Below, in pieces: positions 44,264 to 54,603 of a stretch of DNA of 64,000 nt. The DNA is taken from the NCBI RefSeq assembly GCF_000687475.1, contig NC_057317.1:3596001-3660000 (forward strand). The letters are read 5' to 3'. The notes beneath the pieces were generated by a model. It saw only the letters and a list, made by a program, of their open reading frames with translations, made no database searches and was not told the DNA's origin. Numbering within the stretch: the first letter of the stretch is position 1; each line of letters begins with the position of its first letter. Made by a program: the position numbers and the translations under genes. The stretch is from Ustilaginoidea virens (Eukaryota; Ascomycota; Sordariomycetes; Hypocreales; Clavicipitaceae).

Positions 44264-44950
44264 ACGCGGTTGGGACATCTGAGATGAGTAGAGCAACCAC
44301 AAATACAAAGAGAATTAAGCGAAGACGACCCGAAATCGCATAACTTGATGTTTCATTCTGCTGCTCTACGATGCACGTCTAGCCGCTGGACGCGGCGCGT
44401 ATTGTATTGCCTCTGCATCTGGCACGGCTCAGGGGCTTACTCGGCGGAGGCCATGCTTTCAAAGACGACAATGCGCAGCGATGAGCTTGATACGTGAAAC
44501 GGACACGGACTGGACTTGTAGATTTGACGCGAGTCTACGAGTGAAAGGAGTTTTTTTTTTTTCCCTTAAACATATGCACCGTGTAATCCGCCGCACCAGA
44601 AGGGGTCTTTTGCGGGCTCTTTTTTACGAGCTGAATTTTGTGCATTTAAAACTATTACCAGCGGGTATCGGATGTCAGTCAATCTTTGCCATCAATGGGT
44701 AAATGACAGGTCAGAGAGAGCAGTGATTCACAAACCCCCATAAACATATAAAAGACTCAAGTTGTCAACCCACACGGCACTTTTGAATCTGTCCATAAAA
44801 CAGTCTTCATCTTGCCAAAAGAAAAAAAAATTTGAAAATTCAACTTGGCCAACGCCTTGGCCGACACCTAGGAGCATGACAATCTGCGCTCCGAATGACT
44901 TGTCCAGACCAAGCAATCCGGCTCGCCGCCCCCTCCAAACCACCTCTCCC
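44264..44950. other. intergenic region between converging genes
   Basis: No gene recognised; short T- and A-tracts only (44549-44563, 44821-44830). Confidence 0.7.
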
Positions 44951-46023
44951 TTACCCATTCACCACAATACCCCCATTGGGGTGCAGCGTCTGTCCACTCA
45001 TGAACTGGCTTTCGCTCGACGCCAGGAACACGTAGCTGGTGGCCACCTCGACTGGCTGGCCAATCCTGTCCATTGGAGTCCAGTTGCCCAGGCCGTGGCC
45101 CTTTTGACCCTTTTCATCCACGCCGGAAGCAACCAGGGGTGTCCAGGTAGGACCAGCAGCCACGGCGTTCACTCTGATGCCCTTCTTGACGAGGTAGTTT
45201 GACAAGGACCTGGTAAAGGCAATGATGGCCCCCTTTGTGGTGGCATAATCCAGCCGGCTGGGTACTCCAATGTACGAATCCACCGACGCGCTATTGATGA
45301 TGGATCCGCCCTTGGACATGAGCGGCAGGATGGCCTTGGTGAGGTGAAAGTACGAATCAATGTTGACTCGGAAGGTCGAAGCCCATTGCTCACTTTTGCA
45401 TGGTTAGTTATCGTTTTGGGGTGGGGGGGGGCAAAAGAAGGGGGGCGAAGAGAGGGCGTTTGGGGAGGGAAAAGAGGCAGGGGGGGGGGGGGGGGGGGGA
45501 CGCGCGATTCTTCATGCTGCTGCTAGGCAACGTACTCGGAGATTTCGGAAATAGTCCCCTTTTCATTGCGAGTCGCGGCGTTGTTGACGAGAATGTCGAC
45601 TTTTCCAAAATTGGACTTGATGGTAGTCGCGACGTCTCGGCAGTTGCTCGCATGGCTCAAGTCGCTTGGGACGAGGACAATCTCGCCGCCGTTCTTCTCA
45701 ACCTGCTTCTTGGTGTGCTGGGCGTCGTCTTCCTCGACCGGCAGATAGACGACGGCTACTTTGGCGCCTTCCATGGCAAACAGGATGGCCACAGATCGGC
45801 CAATGCCAGAGTCCCCGCCCGTGATGACGGCGTTTTTGCCCTTGAGTTTTCCGCAGGGCGTGTACGTGGATCGTCCCCCTCCCTCGCCGCACTGGAGATG
45901 GACTTTGGTAGGCTTGCTCTCCATGTCGCGCTCCAGACCGGGCTTGTCTTGGGTCTGGCTGCTCTTGCCCTCCTTTGTTGGCGGGTTGACGACCTTGTGG
46001 AGAGTCTCTTTGGCGGACTCCAT
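44951..46023 (-). CDS. short-chain dehydrogenase/reductase (classical SDR, YghA-like)
   Basis: Exons 46023-45536 and 45392-44951 on the minus strand, joined across a 143-bp intron in phase 2 (GA|T gives Asp); 309 residues. Motifs: TGGDSGIGR cofactor loop (68-76), NNAA (147-150), catalytic Ser199, Tyr212 and Lys216 (SASV...DYATTKGAI), and the PTWTPL segment after them. An N-terminal extension of about 60 residues (PPTKEGKSSQTQDKPGLERDM) precedes the fold, as in bacterial YghA/GsP39-like and fungal homologues. Such enzymes use NAD(P)H on aldehydes, sugars or polyols; substrate unknown. No targeting signal. The intron contains a run of 20 G on the plus strand (45480-45499). Start at the first ATG in frame (MESAKETLHK). 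Confidence 0.88.
45480..45499 (+). repeat. poly-G tract (20 nt) in the SDR intron
   Basis: Twenty G on the plus strand, hence poly-C in the transcript, between the donor and acceptor of the SDR intron. Confidence 0.85.
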
Positions 46024-47759
46024 TCTGATCTTGTCTTCTGTTCTTCCTTTTATCCCTTGGAAAAGGAGACTTGGGGGAGACTTTTGCCTGTAAAAAATGC
46101 AGGATACGGATATCAACTGCGAATAGATGGCCGGCTTTCACCAAGGAAAGGAGGCGAAGGGGAGCGTCGTCGTATATACATGGCTTATCTGGGTCGACTC
46201 GCCCCCCCCTCCTGGCAACGCCTACCGTCACATGCTCTCTAGGTCGATGGCTAAATGATACTCATCATGATGAAAGATGCTTCGCTGTACTGGCGTGCAT
46301 CGGCGCGCTCATAGTTACAATTTGGGATCCAACGCGGAACTCGCGCTCCGACGCAGTTGATACGTCGTGGATTGGACTGTTGCTTCACCATGACGCCATT
46401 TCGGCTAAGAAGCCGGGTACGTGGTCCCAGCTGGTGACTTCTCACTGGCTTTTGGGGCCTGAACATGGAGAAAGCGAAGCAAAGACAGATGCAAAGGATT
46501 GCTGGATCGGCTTTGTTGCATGGAAACATGGGAAACAAGAAGCTCGCATCAGGATTGTGGTCCGTGCCACGGGTTCTCCATAGTGCTTATGTACCAACTT
46601 GGCTTGGCTGCTTACTAAGCAACAGATGCCGATTCGACCCGGCCCACCTCTCCGTCCAATTGATTCTAACCAACCTTCAACGTCAACCTTCAACCTCCAA
46701 TGACCAAGCATCCATTAAGATGACCTGCGCATCGTAAAGCACGTAAAGCACGTAAAGCACTGCTCCTGCCTGAAAGCCATGGTTCGACGCAGAAGAGATA
46801 GATGCCCATCATGTCAGCCACCCTCGCTGTTCCCTCGCTGTTTCAAGCGCAAGCTGCCCAGACCCCAACATGACATCGGATGTTGCTTAGACACGTCAAC
46901 CTCCAGATGGCGGGAGTCGGAATGCGCGTATCCTATGATTGATGTTGAGCCAGGCTATGTGGATGAGCTTCAACGAGAGTCCAAAAGGACAACACGACAT
47001 ACAACATCATCAGTGGACGAATCGTGAAGATGGTGAGATGCAGTCTCTTGTGGGATGCCTCTTGCCGGGCTTTTAGGAAACAATGTCAAGTCCCCCCCAA
47101 CCCCAATTGTGCAAGCTTTCTAGAGTGCGGATAGTCCTGATAGTCCAGTCGAATCTAAGCGGAAACTTCTGTAAATCGTAGTGCATCGGTGGCAGGCTTT
47201 GTTCTATGATATGGGCAGCGTGCAAAGTCGACTGCCGTTGGATCCGAGCGCCCTCTATGCAAACTTGGAAAGCCAAAGATGCATTGCCAAATACTGGCCA
47301 CATGATTTCTGGTTTGGACGTGTCATGTCTACGTCAAACATGGCCACAGGGCCAGGCGGGAACCGAGATGGTGCGTCATGGAACCGCTGGCAAGGCCTGC
47401 GCAAACAGGAAAGCCGTCTTGACAGGCGGATGACGAGGCGTATTGTGGCGACGGGCTCGTTGCTTTACGTCAAGATGAATCCTAGACGTACTGGAACCCA
47501 GACGTCGAGCTACTATTGCGAGTTGGTCAGAGCCCGATGGCGCCGACGGCGTCCACCACCAATTTGCGGATCACACAGCCAAGGTTGATTGAAGAGGCGA
47601 AGCGGCGGTGGGTGGCTCTGGCAAACGAGTTTAAAAGGGCTGCCTGTCCGCATGCCGCTCTCAGACTTGGGCACCAACGGAAGCTTGGAAGTTTGCACTC
47701 AATCGAAACCCGCACGAATTTATATTTCTCCTCGCAAAGTTTGAGACATCACTTACAAC
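46024..47759. other. divergent promoter region of the SDR and con-10-like genes
   Basis: No gene recognised. Several frames of 80-170 codons on both strands (for example 46071-46583 +, 47181-47588 +) overlap and match no family. Contains AAGCACGTA tandem units (about 46736-46760). Confidence 0.6.
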
Positions 47760-48117
47760 ATGACTGGAAACCAGAACCCCGGAAACTTTGCCAACCGGTA
47801 AGAGATGCATCTATGTCAATGTCTTGGGCGTCTGGTCGGGGTGTTTGCTGACTTCTGTTGCAGCCCCAAGGAGGAGGTTCAGGAGATCGCCTCCAAGGGC
47901 GGACAAGCCAGCCACAATAGCGGTTTTGCCAGCATGGATCCCGATAAGCAGGTTAGTGGTGGGAGACGAGTCAGTCTCCGGGGCGCACGTTGGGATACTG
48001 ACCACTGACCCGTCGCAGCGCGAAATCGCTTCCGAAGGTGGTAAGGCGTCTTCGGGTTCGTTCGAGCCGGGCAGTGAAAGGGCGCGCGAGGCTGGTCGAA
48101 AGGGCGGCTCAAAATAA
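47760..48117 (+). CDS. con-10-like KGG-motif stress/conidiation protein
   Basis: Three small exons, 47760-47797, 47864-47951 and 48019-48117, with introns of 66 bp (GTAAGA...TTGCAG) and 67 bp (GTTAGT...CGCAG); 74 residues. Begins MTGNQNPGNFANR and carries KGG-type motifs: IASKGGQASHNSGFASM, IASEGGKASSGSF and a C-terminal GRKGGSK. This pattern defines the KGG (stress-induced bacterial acidophilic) repeat and the Neurospora con-10 family, small hydrophilic proteins that accumulate during conidiation and stress. Length and exon layout agree with that family. No signal peptide. The gene has its own promoter side and is followed by the PIPK-like gene in the same direction. Confidence 0.9.
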
Positions 48118-48968
48118 GGGGTGAGGGGGGGTTTCCTGAGTCTCGTGTATCTCGTTTTGTTGTTTCTCTGTGTGTGTCCTCCTGTATCTTGAATACCTTG
48201 TATCTTCTGCGTCGTAGTGCGAGATGGAATCAAATCTCGGTGGGCACCTGCTTGCACCAATGTGTCATGGTGGTGCAAAAACTAGCATTCCATCCAAAGC
48301 TGTGCTGTCCCATCAAAGCAAATGCATGCGTCTAAAACGTGCTGCGCTGCGTCAACACCCACTGCCGCGCCGTTGCTATCCGTTGCTATCCGTTGCTATG
48401 TATCAATCCAACAAACGACATGACGTGTAACATGGCCTGACGTGCCATGACGTCAGCACCTTCCGTCACTGAGGCACAGCACTTGTGTACGGAGGCACCT
48501 TCCGCTGCTTCTCTGCTTGCATTGCATTGCGTCTGGTTGCCACGGGGCGGCGGCGATTTCATCCCGTCTCGTCTTTTTGTTGTGCTTGCCAGCCACGGCC
48601 TGCAAGAAATGTAGACAGACATGTTGCAAGACATCCTTTTGCATGTATGAATACTGCAACTGCCGCCCAGTGATCACCCTCGCACATGATATACATGATA
48701 TACACGGGCTGCGCGGCGTCGAGTCGCATCTCGGCATGCTGTCATGTGTCGACAAGTCTTCCAGACAGTCTTCGCCCAAGGCAGCCTGCACGAGTGGACA
48801 AGTGGGTGATTTACTCTTATCGTTTCTCTTGTGAGGACTTGCAAGTCTTGCGCTGTCTTGAGTAGGTCCGCTCGACCGCCTCCCCAGAAAAAAACAAAAC
48901 AGGCCCACGACAAAACGTCTCTTACGCCATACCCTTTCCTCGACCAAGACAAGTCTGGTCTCGGGGCC
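48118..48968. other. intergenic region upstream of the PIPK-like gene
   Basis: No gene recognised. Contains GTTGCTATCC tandem units (about 48372-48400). The frame of the PIPK-like gene stays open back to about 48831 but has no ATG there. Confidence 0.6.
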
Positions 48969-50150
48969 ATGATGGATGTCCCCGGCAAGCGGCAAGCTGC
49001 CATTGCCCGCGCCGTCTCCCGAGCCCTGGCTGCGTCGGAGGAGAGCAAGCAGCGCGAAACCCTCGTCGAGACGGTACACCACTTCTTGTCCATCCTCGAG
49101 CTCCGCCTGGCCCGGTTTCGGCCCGCAGACTTTCTCGCTTTGCGCCACAACCACTGGCACATCGACGAGGGCGAGTACCGCAGATCGTTCCAGACACCCA
49201 CCACCACCACCACCACCACCACCACCACCGCCAAGCCGGGAGAAGCCAGCCCCCCCCGGCAGGGAAGCCTGGGCCTTGTCGCCGCCGGCAACCTCGGCTA
49301 CAGCGGCTCGACCTTCCTCCGCACCGCCGACGGCAACTACATGGTCAAGTCGGTCGACCGCCGCTTCGAAAGCCAGTTCCTGCTGCGCGAGCTGTTTGCG
49401 CCGTACGTGGCGCACGCCGCGAGCCACGAGGGGAGCCTGCTCATCCGCATCACCGACATCCTCTACGCCCCGCGCGCCTCCCTGGGAAGCCTCCTCGGCG
49501 TCCAGCCGCGGCACTACATGGTCATGGAGAACCTCCTCCGCGGCCGCCCCGACGTGCAGTGGCAGACGTTTGACCTCAAGCCCACCGACTACTTCTTCCC
49601 GGAGCGCGACCTGGTGCACCAGAGGCTGGTGCCGAGCGACGTCGTCGACCGCCTGGCAGACGAGCCCCCCCGCGGAGTGGACGTGTCGTCGCGGGCGGCG
49701 CTGGAGCTGACGGACCTTGTTGCCGAGGACACGGCTTTCCTGGCACACCACAACGCGGTCGACTACTCGCTCTTGTTTGCGCGGTCCCGGGCGCGCGGCC
49801 GGGCCGTGAGGGAGCCGCCGTCGTGGAGGACGGGGGTGCTGTCCTCGGACGGGAATTGGGTGTACCGCGCCGTCCTGCTGGACTTTCTGTGGGCTCGACA
49901 CAAGCTGCGCGCCAAGACCATGGCTGGTCTGGTCGGCGTCTTCAACCTGTTGTTTGACAAGGGCCCCATGACTATTACCACGGAGCCGTTTGAGTATCGG
50001 CGCCGATTCATGAGCATGGTCACGGACCTGCTTTCCAAGGATGATTACGTAGCAGACGCAAATTCACCAGTCAAGACGGGCGCTGTAGCAAAAGGGCCCA
50101 AACGGTCATCAGCGCACAACCCACCGACCCTCCCCCCGGTCAAAGTCTAG
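48969..50150 (+). CDS. divergent phosphatidylinositol-phosphate-kinase-like protein
   Basis: Intronless frame of 393 residues from the first ATG (two in tandem). The PIPK catalytic layout is visible in order: LRLARFRPADFLALRH (about 46-60), a glycine-rich loop GNLGYSGSTF (107-116), Lys127 in YMVKSVD, RELFAPYVAH, SLLIRITDILYA, a hinge-like YMVMENLL (183-190), FDLKPTDYF (201-209), VDYSLLFARS (264-273) and VLLDFLWARHKLRAKTM (302-318). Deviations from canonical PIP 4- and 5-kinases: FDLKP instead of FDLKGS and LLD in place of IID at the metal-binding aspartate. It is also much shorter than Mss4-type enzymes. Activity is therefore uncertain; it may be a divergent lipid kinase or a pseudokinase. 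A run of ten Thr (about 78-87) is encoded by ACC repeats. Convergent with the next gene. Confidence 0.82.
   Translation: MMDVPGKRQAAIARAVSRALAASEESKQRETLVETVHHFLSILELRLARFRPADFLALRHNHWHIDEGEYRRSFQTPTTTTTTTTTTAKPGEASPPRQGSLGLVAAGNLGYSGSTFLRTADGNYMVKSVDRRFESQFLLRELFAPYVAHAASHEGSLLIRITDILYAPRASLGSLLGVQPRHYMVMENLLRGRPDVQWQTFDLKPTDYFFPERDLVHQRLVPSDVVDRLADEPPRGVDVSSRAALELTDLVAEDTAFLAHHNAVDYSLLFARSRARGRAVREPPSWRTGVLSSDGNWVYRAVLLDFLWARHKLRAKTMAGLVGVFNLLFDKGPMTITTEPFEYRRRFMSMVTDLLSKDDYVADANSPVKTGAVAKGPKRSSAHNPPTLPPVKV
49198..49231 (+). repeat. (ACC)n repeat encoding poly-Thr in the PIPK-like gene
   Basis: About ten tandem ACC codons between PT and AK near residue 78. Confidence 0.85.
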
Positions 50151-50592
50151 TAGATCCCTACCTACCTACACGGAGAGGGTGTTAGGTTAGAGACAAGGGA
50201 TACTCGAGAAAACTATACTGGGCTACATCATGTTCGGGATCCCCGAGGTAGACTTGGGGCGCCAGCTTGAATGTACGGTCGCGGTCCTAAAAACCATGCG
50301 CTATACGGGGCACTTTTTTGAAACAACGCTCCAACGCAATACACAAAACACACACACACAGAGCCACGCACGCACGTCGACTTAACCGGCCAGCATGGAT
50401 GGCGGCGAGACAAAATCGCCAGAGTCTGCATTTGCTGCTGTACCAACCGCCCCAAGACCTTTACCATGCCACCCAGATCCGCTACATACAATGCCCTGCA
50501 AACAATGCCCTGCAAACAACGCCCTGCAAACGACGCCCTGCAAAACGTCGTGACTCTACCCCGTCCCCCCCCTCGCGCGCATAAATCTTGGC

Positions 50593-51273
50593 TCATCGAA
50601 ACGCACTCTCTGGCATGCCGGCACCGGAAACGCCAGCGTGTCCTCGCGTCGCACAGCCTCGACCCACGCTCCGTCCTGGCCCGGCGCCCCGTGATGGACC
50701 TATGCTCGGCAGATCGCACTTGAGCAGCAAGGCCCGCGCCATGATGGCGTTGGGCTTCATGTAAGATGGAACTGGCTGCGCCTCTTCCGCCGTCGACATC
50801 TGCCGGCTCCAGCTCGTTGTGCTTCCCCGCGCCGCGCCGCACACGCTTCTGTCGTCGCACGGCCACTCCGGCCTGGCCACGGCTCCTTCTTGCGCCTGAC
50901 CGTCCAGCGGCCCGTCGGAAAGCGCGGGCGACAAACTCTCCGGCTGCGTCGGCTCGCAGCACCTCGTGTCGGAATAGCAGCAGCCATGGTGCGTCCAAGA
51001 CGCGCTGCCTCCATGTGCTACGGCGGGGGCGTCAGGACCTTGGCCGAGATATGCGGGAGGCAGGTCCGTCGTCGGCTGCGCCGAGTCGGCGTCAGGCGTG
51101 GCTGGGCTGGTGCTGGTGGTGGACGGCCATGAAGCCGTCGCGGCGCCGAGGCACTGCGGCGGACGCACTGGTCGAGGGATCGGCAGCAGGCTCGAGGAGA
51201 CGAGGACAGGGCCCTTGGTCGTGTCGACGGGGTAGAACTCTTCCTCGTACATGGGGAGTTGGACGGGTGCCAT
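50593..51273 (-). CDS. hypothetical protein, Pro/Ser/Thr-rich, about 226 residues
   Basis: Single frame from ATG at 51273; the first 130 codons show strong C/G third-position bias typical of the coding genes here, so a real gene is likely. No domain recognised. It begins MAPVQLPMYEEEFYPVDTTKGPV, is rich in Pro, Ser, Thr and Ala and contains two adjacent Cys pairs (GCCYSDTRCC, about residues 97-106). No signal peptide or membrane segment. The last 45 residues (Arg/Gly-rich) look less convincing and an unseen intron near the 3' end could change them. Converges on the PIPK-like gene. Confidence 0.55.
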   Translation of the reverse strand: MAPVQLPMYEEEFYPVDTTKGPVLVSSSLLPIPRPVRPPQCLGAATASWPSTTSTSPATPDADSAQPTTDLPPAYLGQGPDAPAVAHGGSASWTHHGCCYSDTRCCEPTQPESLSPALSDGPLDGQAQEGAVARPEWPCDDRSVCGAARGSTTSWSRQMSTAEEAQPVPSYMKPNAIMARALLLKCDLPSIGPSRGAGPGRSVGRGCATRGHAGVSGAGMPESAFR

Positions 51274-52071
51274 GGCGGCCGAGACAACTGTGCGGTAACA
51301 AAAAAAAAAATAAAAAAAAAACCACCCAGGTAAGGGGGTTAAGGGAGTTCAGCAAAGGGACTTGTTGGGAAACGGGTTCAACGAAACATCGAGGACCCTT
51401 GAAATGAACAAGGCGATGCAAGATGCAGAAGATGGCGAAACATGGGATTCCGAACCAGCAGCAAAAACATGTCATGGGAGATTCTTATGGGCTTCTCTAG
51501 ATGCGTTTTGAAAATGACGTCAGCGGACGAGGTGGCAAAGGGCGGCTTCCGTAAGTGGGGATGCCATGCGGGAAGGGGTTAGTCTAGGCTCCATTGGGTT
51601 AAATTTTTTGAGTGGGGCGAATGGAGTGGGGCTCCGAGAAAAGGGATGTGACCCAATCTGATCCAATGAGAATAGGCGTCAGCTTTGCCTGCCGGTAAGA
51701 TATCAGTTTCTCACTTGGCCGATGGCCAGGACCTGCAGAGTACAGACAACTGCGACTGCATCATCTTCTGTGGTACAAAGGGCCAACAACGGTGTCAAAG
51801 CCTTGGTTGCGGTTGGTATTAGCAGGTTTTGTCGTGCAGGGCACGCAGGGCACCCCAGGCGGCTGTAAGCACGTCTTCGTAACGTCGTCTCGTTTCAAGG
51901 CGCGCGCATTCACTTCACAATACGTCAGCGTCACAAGTGAGTAAAAGAAAAAAATAAATAAAAAAATGAAAAGCCCAACAGAGCCGCACGTGGTGTGGGC
52001 GTCACGCTCTTGGTGCAACACAGCATAGCAGGAAAAGAAGGGTTATTATCTGGACTAGACAAGGTGCTGCC
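51274..52071. other. intergenic region upstream of the hypothetical gene
   Basis: No gene recognised. It spans the promoter of the hypothetical gene and the 3' flank of the Rds1-like gene. A/T tracts at 51299-51320 and 51947-51968. A 28-bp block at 51993-52020 resembles the inverted end of the CTGTTGCACC repeat family. Confidence 0.6.
51993..52020 (-). repeat. diverged inverted copy of the CTGTTGCACC repeat end
   Basis: Reads GTCACGCTCTTGGTGCAACA on the plus strand, the complement of the TGTTGCACCAAAAG-GTGACGCCAC end seen at 38665, 38974 and 41969 with a few differences. Only the outer part of the block is present. Confidence 0.45.
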
Positions 52072-53487
52072 TCAGCCAGCCTGGTATACAGCCAGAGCGC
52101 CTACGTGAGGGTTAATCAGGGTCACGTTATAAGGAGTGACGTATAAATCAACGTCAGTCAGGGCCAGAAACATTGTGCCGTTGATAGCTGGATCACCAGC
52201 CCAGGTCGACACGTCGGGCTGAATGGTATACGCCGTCTTGTGCTCGACGCTGACGTTCAAAAGAGGCGAGTAGGTGACGTTCAGCTGAGACACCCAGGCG
52301 GCAAACTTGGGCTCGACGACATTGGTGCTGGTCACGTAGCTGTTGTTAGGGCCAACAAGCTGGCCGGGCTCATCCCATTTCAAAAACACCTGGCGACCCG
52401 GAAACGAAAGCGGGATGCTGCGGTTCTGGCTGATGGCGGCGCTGCAATCCAGCGTCTTGTCCGTCGCGTTGACGCACAGCTCCGAGCTGGGGACGTCGGC
52501 GGTGGAGAGGGTGTTGCTCCAGCCTCCGGTGGTCTCGTTCCAGGCCTGGGACCCGTTGATGCGTGCTGGGTTGGGCTGGTTGAGAATGTGGAGGGCCGGG
52601 AAGTTTTGCCAGACCAGGCGGGTCTGGTTGTAGGGGCAGCTGGAGATGTAGGGCGCAAGAAGGGTCCAGGCCCAGCTCTGCGGGATCCCAGGCGTGTGCC
52701 ACTCGGGCATGGGGAACTGCCCGCCAAACTGGCGGAAAATCAGCTGCTGGCGAGCTTCGACCGTGATGCTCTGCAGCAGCATCTGCGCAGCCGGGCCGGA
52801 GTTGAGGTGCGGCAAGAAGCCGTAGACGCCGGCTTCGCTCCACCGCGTGAGCTTCTGGTTGAAATCAATGTATTCCCGCACGTTGGACACCGGGTAGTTG
52901 TACGTGCACTGCACCGGCGCCTGTGGCCCGAGCATGTTGGACAGGACCGTAGCATGGCCGATTTCCTGGTCTGCCATGTGCTGTATGAGAAATCTATCCT
53001 CGGCGTTGATGCCGTACGCCTCAAACTCTTCGTCCGAAAAGGTGGCCAGGCCCCAGTGGAAGAGGTCCAGTTCTATCCATTCATGGTACAAGGCCAAAGC
53101 CAACGATTGGTAGTCAAAGTCGCTCTGCACTCTGTACACGGGCGCAGAGCCGTTGGTGCCAATGCCGCCATTGGGTGTGTACGGCGCGGGCTGGGGGGCG
53201 TGGAGCTTCCCATCTGCAGGATACCTGAAGGCGTCCTCTGCTGGTGGCAGGGCCGGGATGGACGGAGCAAGCACGGTGGTTGAAAGCGCCCCGGTTGTGG
53301 TGGCCGGCGGGCCGGTGTACGGTCCATGGGAGGTGACGTTGGTGTGGGCAACGACGGACGGTATCGAGGTGCCTGCCGCAGATACCGTGGTTCGAGGCTC
53401 TGACAGGCATGGAACAGCCTGGCAAAGGCGAAACAGCTGCAGCATAAGCAGCGCGGCGCCGCGTGCTTGTCTCGAGGGGGTCGCCAT
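52072..53487 (-). CDS. Rds1-like stress-response protein, secreted ferritin-fold domain
   Basis: Intronless frame of 471 residues from the first ATG (MATPSRQARGAALLMLQLF); residues 1-25 form a plausible signal peptide. A Thr/Pro-rich linker (about 40-85) follows, then a ferritin-like four-helix region: LALYHEWIELDLFHWGL (Glu136, Glu139), FLIQHMADQEIGHATVLSNML (Glu175, His178) and SITVEARQQLIFRQF (Glu244). The C-terminal half has many N-glycosylation sequons (NQT, NGS, NET, NAT, NRS, NNS, NVT, NVS, NGT), so the protein is most likely extracellular or wall-bound. Its layout matches the fungal Rds1 family, first described as a stress- and nutrient-regulated gene in fission yeast. Metal binding and activity have not been shown by sequence alone. 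The upstream frame is open but has no ATG. Confidence 0.87.
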   Translation of the reverse strand: MATPSRQARGAALLMLQLFRLCQAVPCLSEPRTTVSAAGTSIPSVVAHTNVTSHGPYTGPPATTTGALSTTVLAPSIPALPPAEDAFRYPADGKLHAPQPAPYTPNGGIGTNGSAPVYRVQSDFDYQSLALALYHEWIELDLFHWGLATFSDEEFEAYGINAEDRFLIQHMADQEIGHATVLSNMLGPQAPVQCTYNYPVSNVREYIDFNQKLTRWSEAGVYGFLPHLNSGPAAQMLLQSITVEARQQLIFRQFGGQFPMPEWHTPGIPQSWAWTLLAPYISSCPYNQTRLVWQNFPALHILNQPNPARINGSQAWNETTGGWSNTLSTADVPSSELCVNATDKTLDCSAAISQNRSIPLSFPGRQVFLKWDEPGQLVGPNNSYVTSTNVVEPKFAAWVSQLNVTYSPLLNVSVEHKTAYTIQPDVSTWAGDPAINGTMFLALTDVDLYVTPYNVTLINPHVGALAVYQAG

Positions 53488-54603
53488 GGCTGCTGACAGT
53501 TGGAGTCCAAAGGCCTGGGAAGAAGTAAGCCGAGCAGAGCAAAAGAGGAAACAGCAGTGCCCAGATGGGATATCTAAGGACGTGCAGAAACCAGAGCTGG
53601 CCTGGCCATCTTTGTCAGACAACGCACCGTCAACTTATACTCGGGATACCATGGTTGGATACTTTGACAAGCCCCTTTTCATGCTCGTCTCTACCATCTC
53701 GCACGCAATCATGACACTGGCGTAGCAAACACGAGAGTTCAGTGTTCGGCTCCTTGAAATCAAACGAACGCGACAAGTGATGAATCATCATGGGAACCGA
53801 GCCTGCACAGCTTATTTTCAGGTCAGGCCCCATGGCACGGGTAATCTTGACGTACCATTCACCTCGTCAGCCGAGGAGGAGATGGTTGCTGTGCCCAAGA
53901 GTCACCAATGCAAGAATGACGATTGCCGCTGGCTAATTCGACCCCTGGGTCCCATCTTGTGTCCGACGAGTGGGGTTTAAAAGGGGCATGGCGCACGTGT
54001 AAAGTCGGTGTTTCGTCGCAATTCGTGGAAAAGCAAAAACACTGGCAAAGGTTCGTGGCGAAAACCCGATGCCTTTTGGTGGTTGTTTTCTGGAGGGAGA
54101 TGAAGGTTTCGTAGGCACGGAGTGCGTATTCTGCATCGGGCACTGTGTACGAAGTACTCTCTATTGGTACTTCGTACGGAGTTACCGATCAACAGCTTCC
54201 AGGTTGTTGGAACCAAGTGTCCTGACTGCTTTTCTTTTCTTTTTCTCAGCAAACAGAAGATGGGTCGAACATACCAGACTCCGTATGCAATTGCAGTGGG
54301 AAAGTGGCCATAGCAGCCGTAGCGGCCGTAGCGGCCGTAAACCAGCTACATACCCAGGTACCTCCTAACGTTGGTAAGAGGTGGCTATTGAAGATACAGA
54401 GGTAGGAGGCTGGGATGGAACTGACTGATCGATTTGCTGCATCCGCACGTCCCGCACGCAAGCGTTAATCAGCAAAGTAAAATATCACGATGTATCGCCT
54501 TCGGCTAATGACCAAATAAAATTCTAATCAAGAGAGGGACACGCTCCCCTGGCTTGCTTCCTCTTGCTCAATCAATCACAAATCGCAGGAGACCGGACAA
54601 GAG

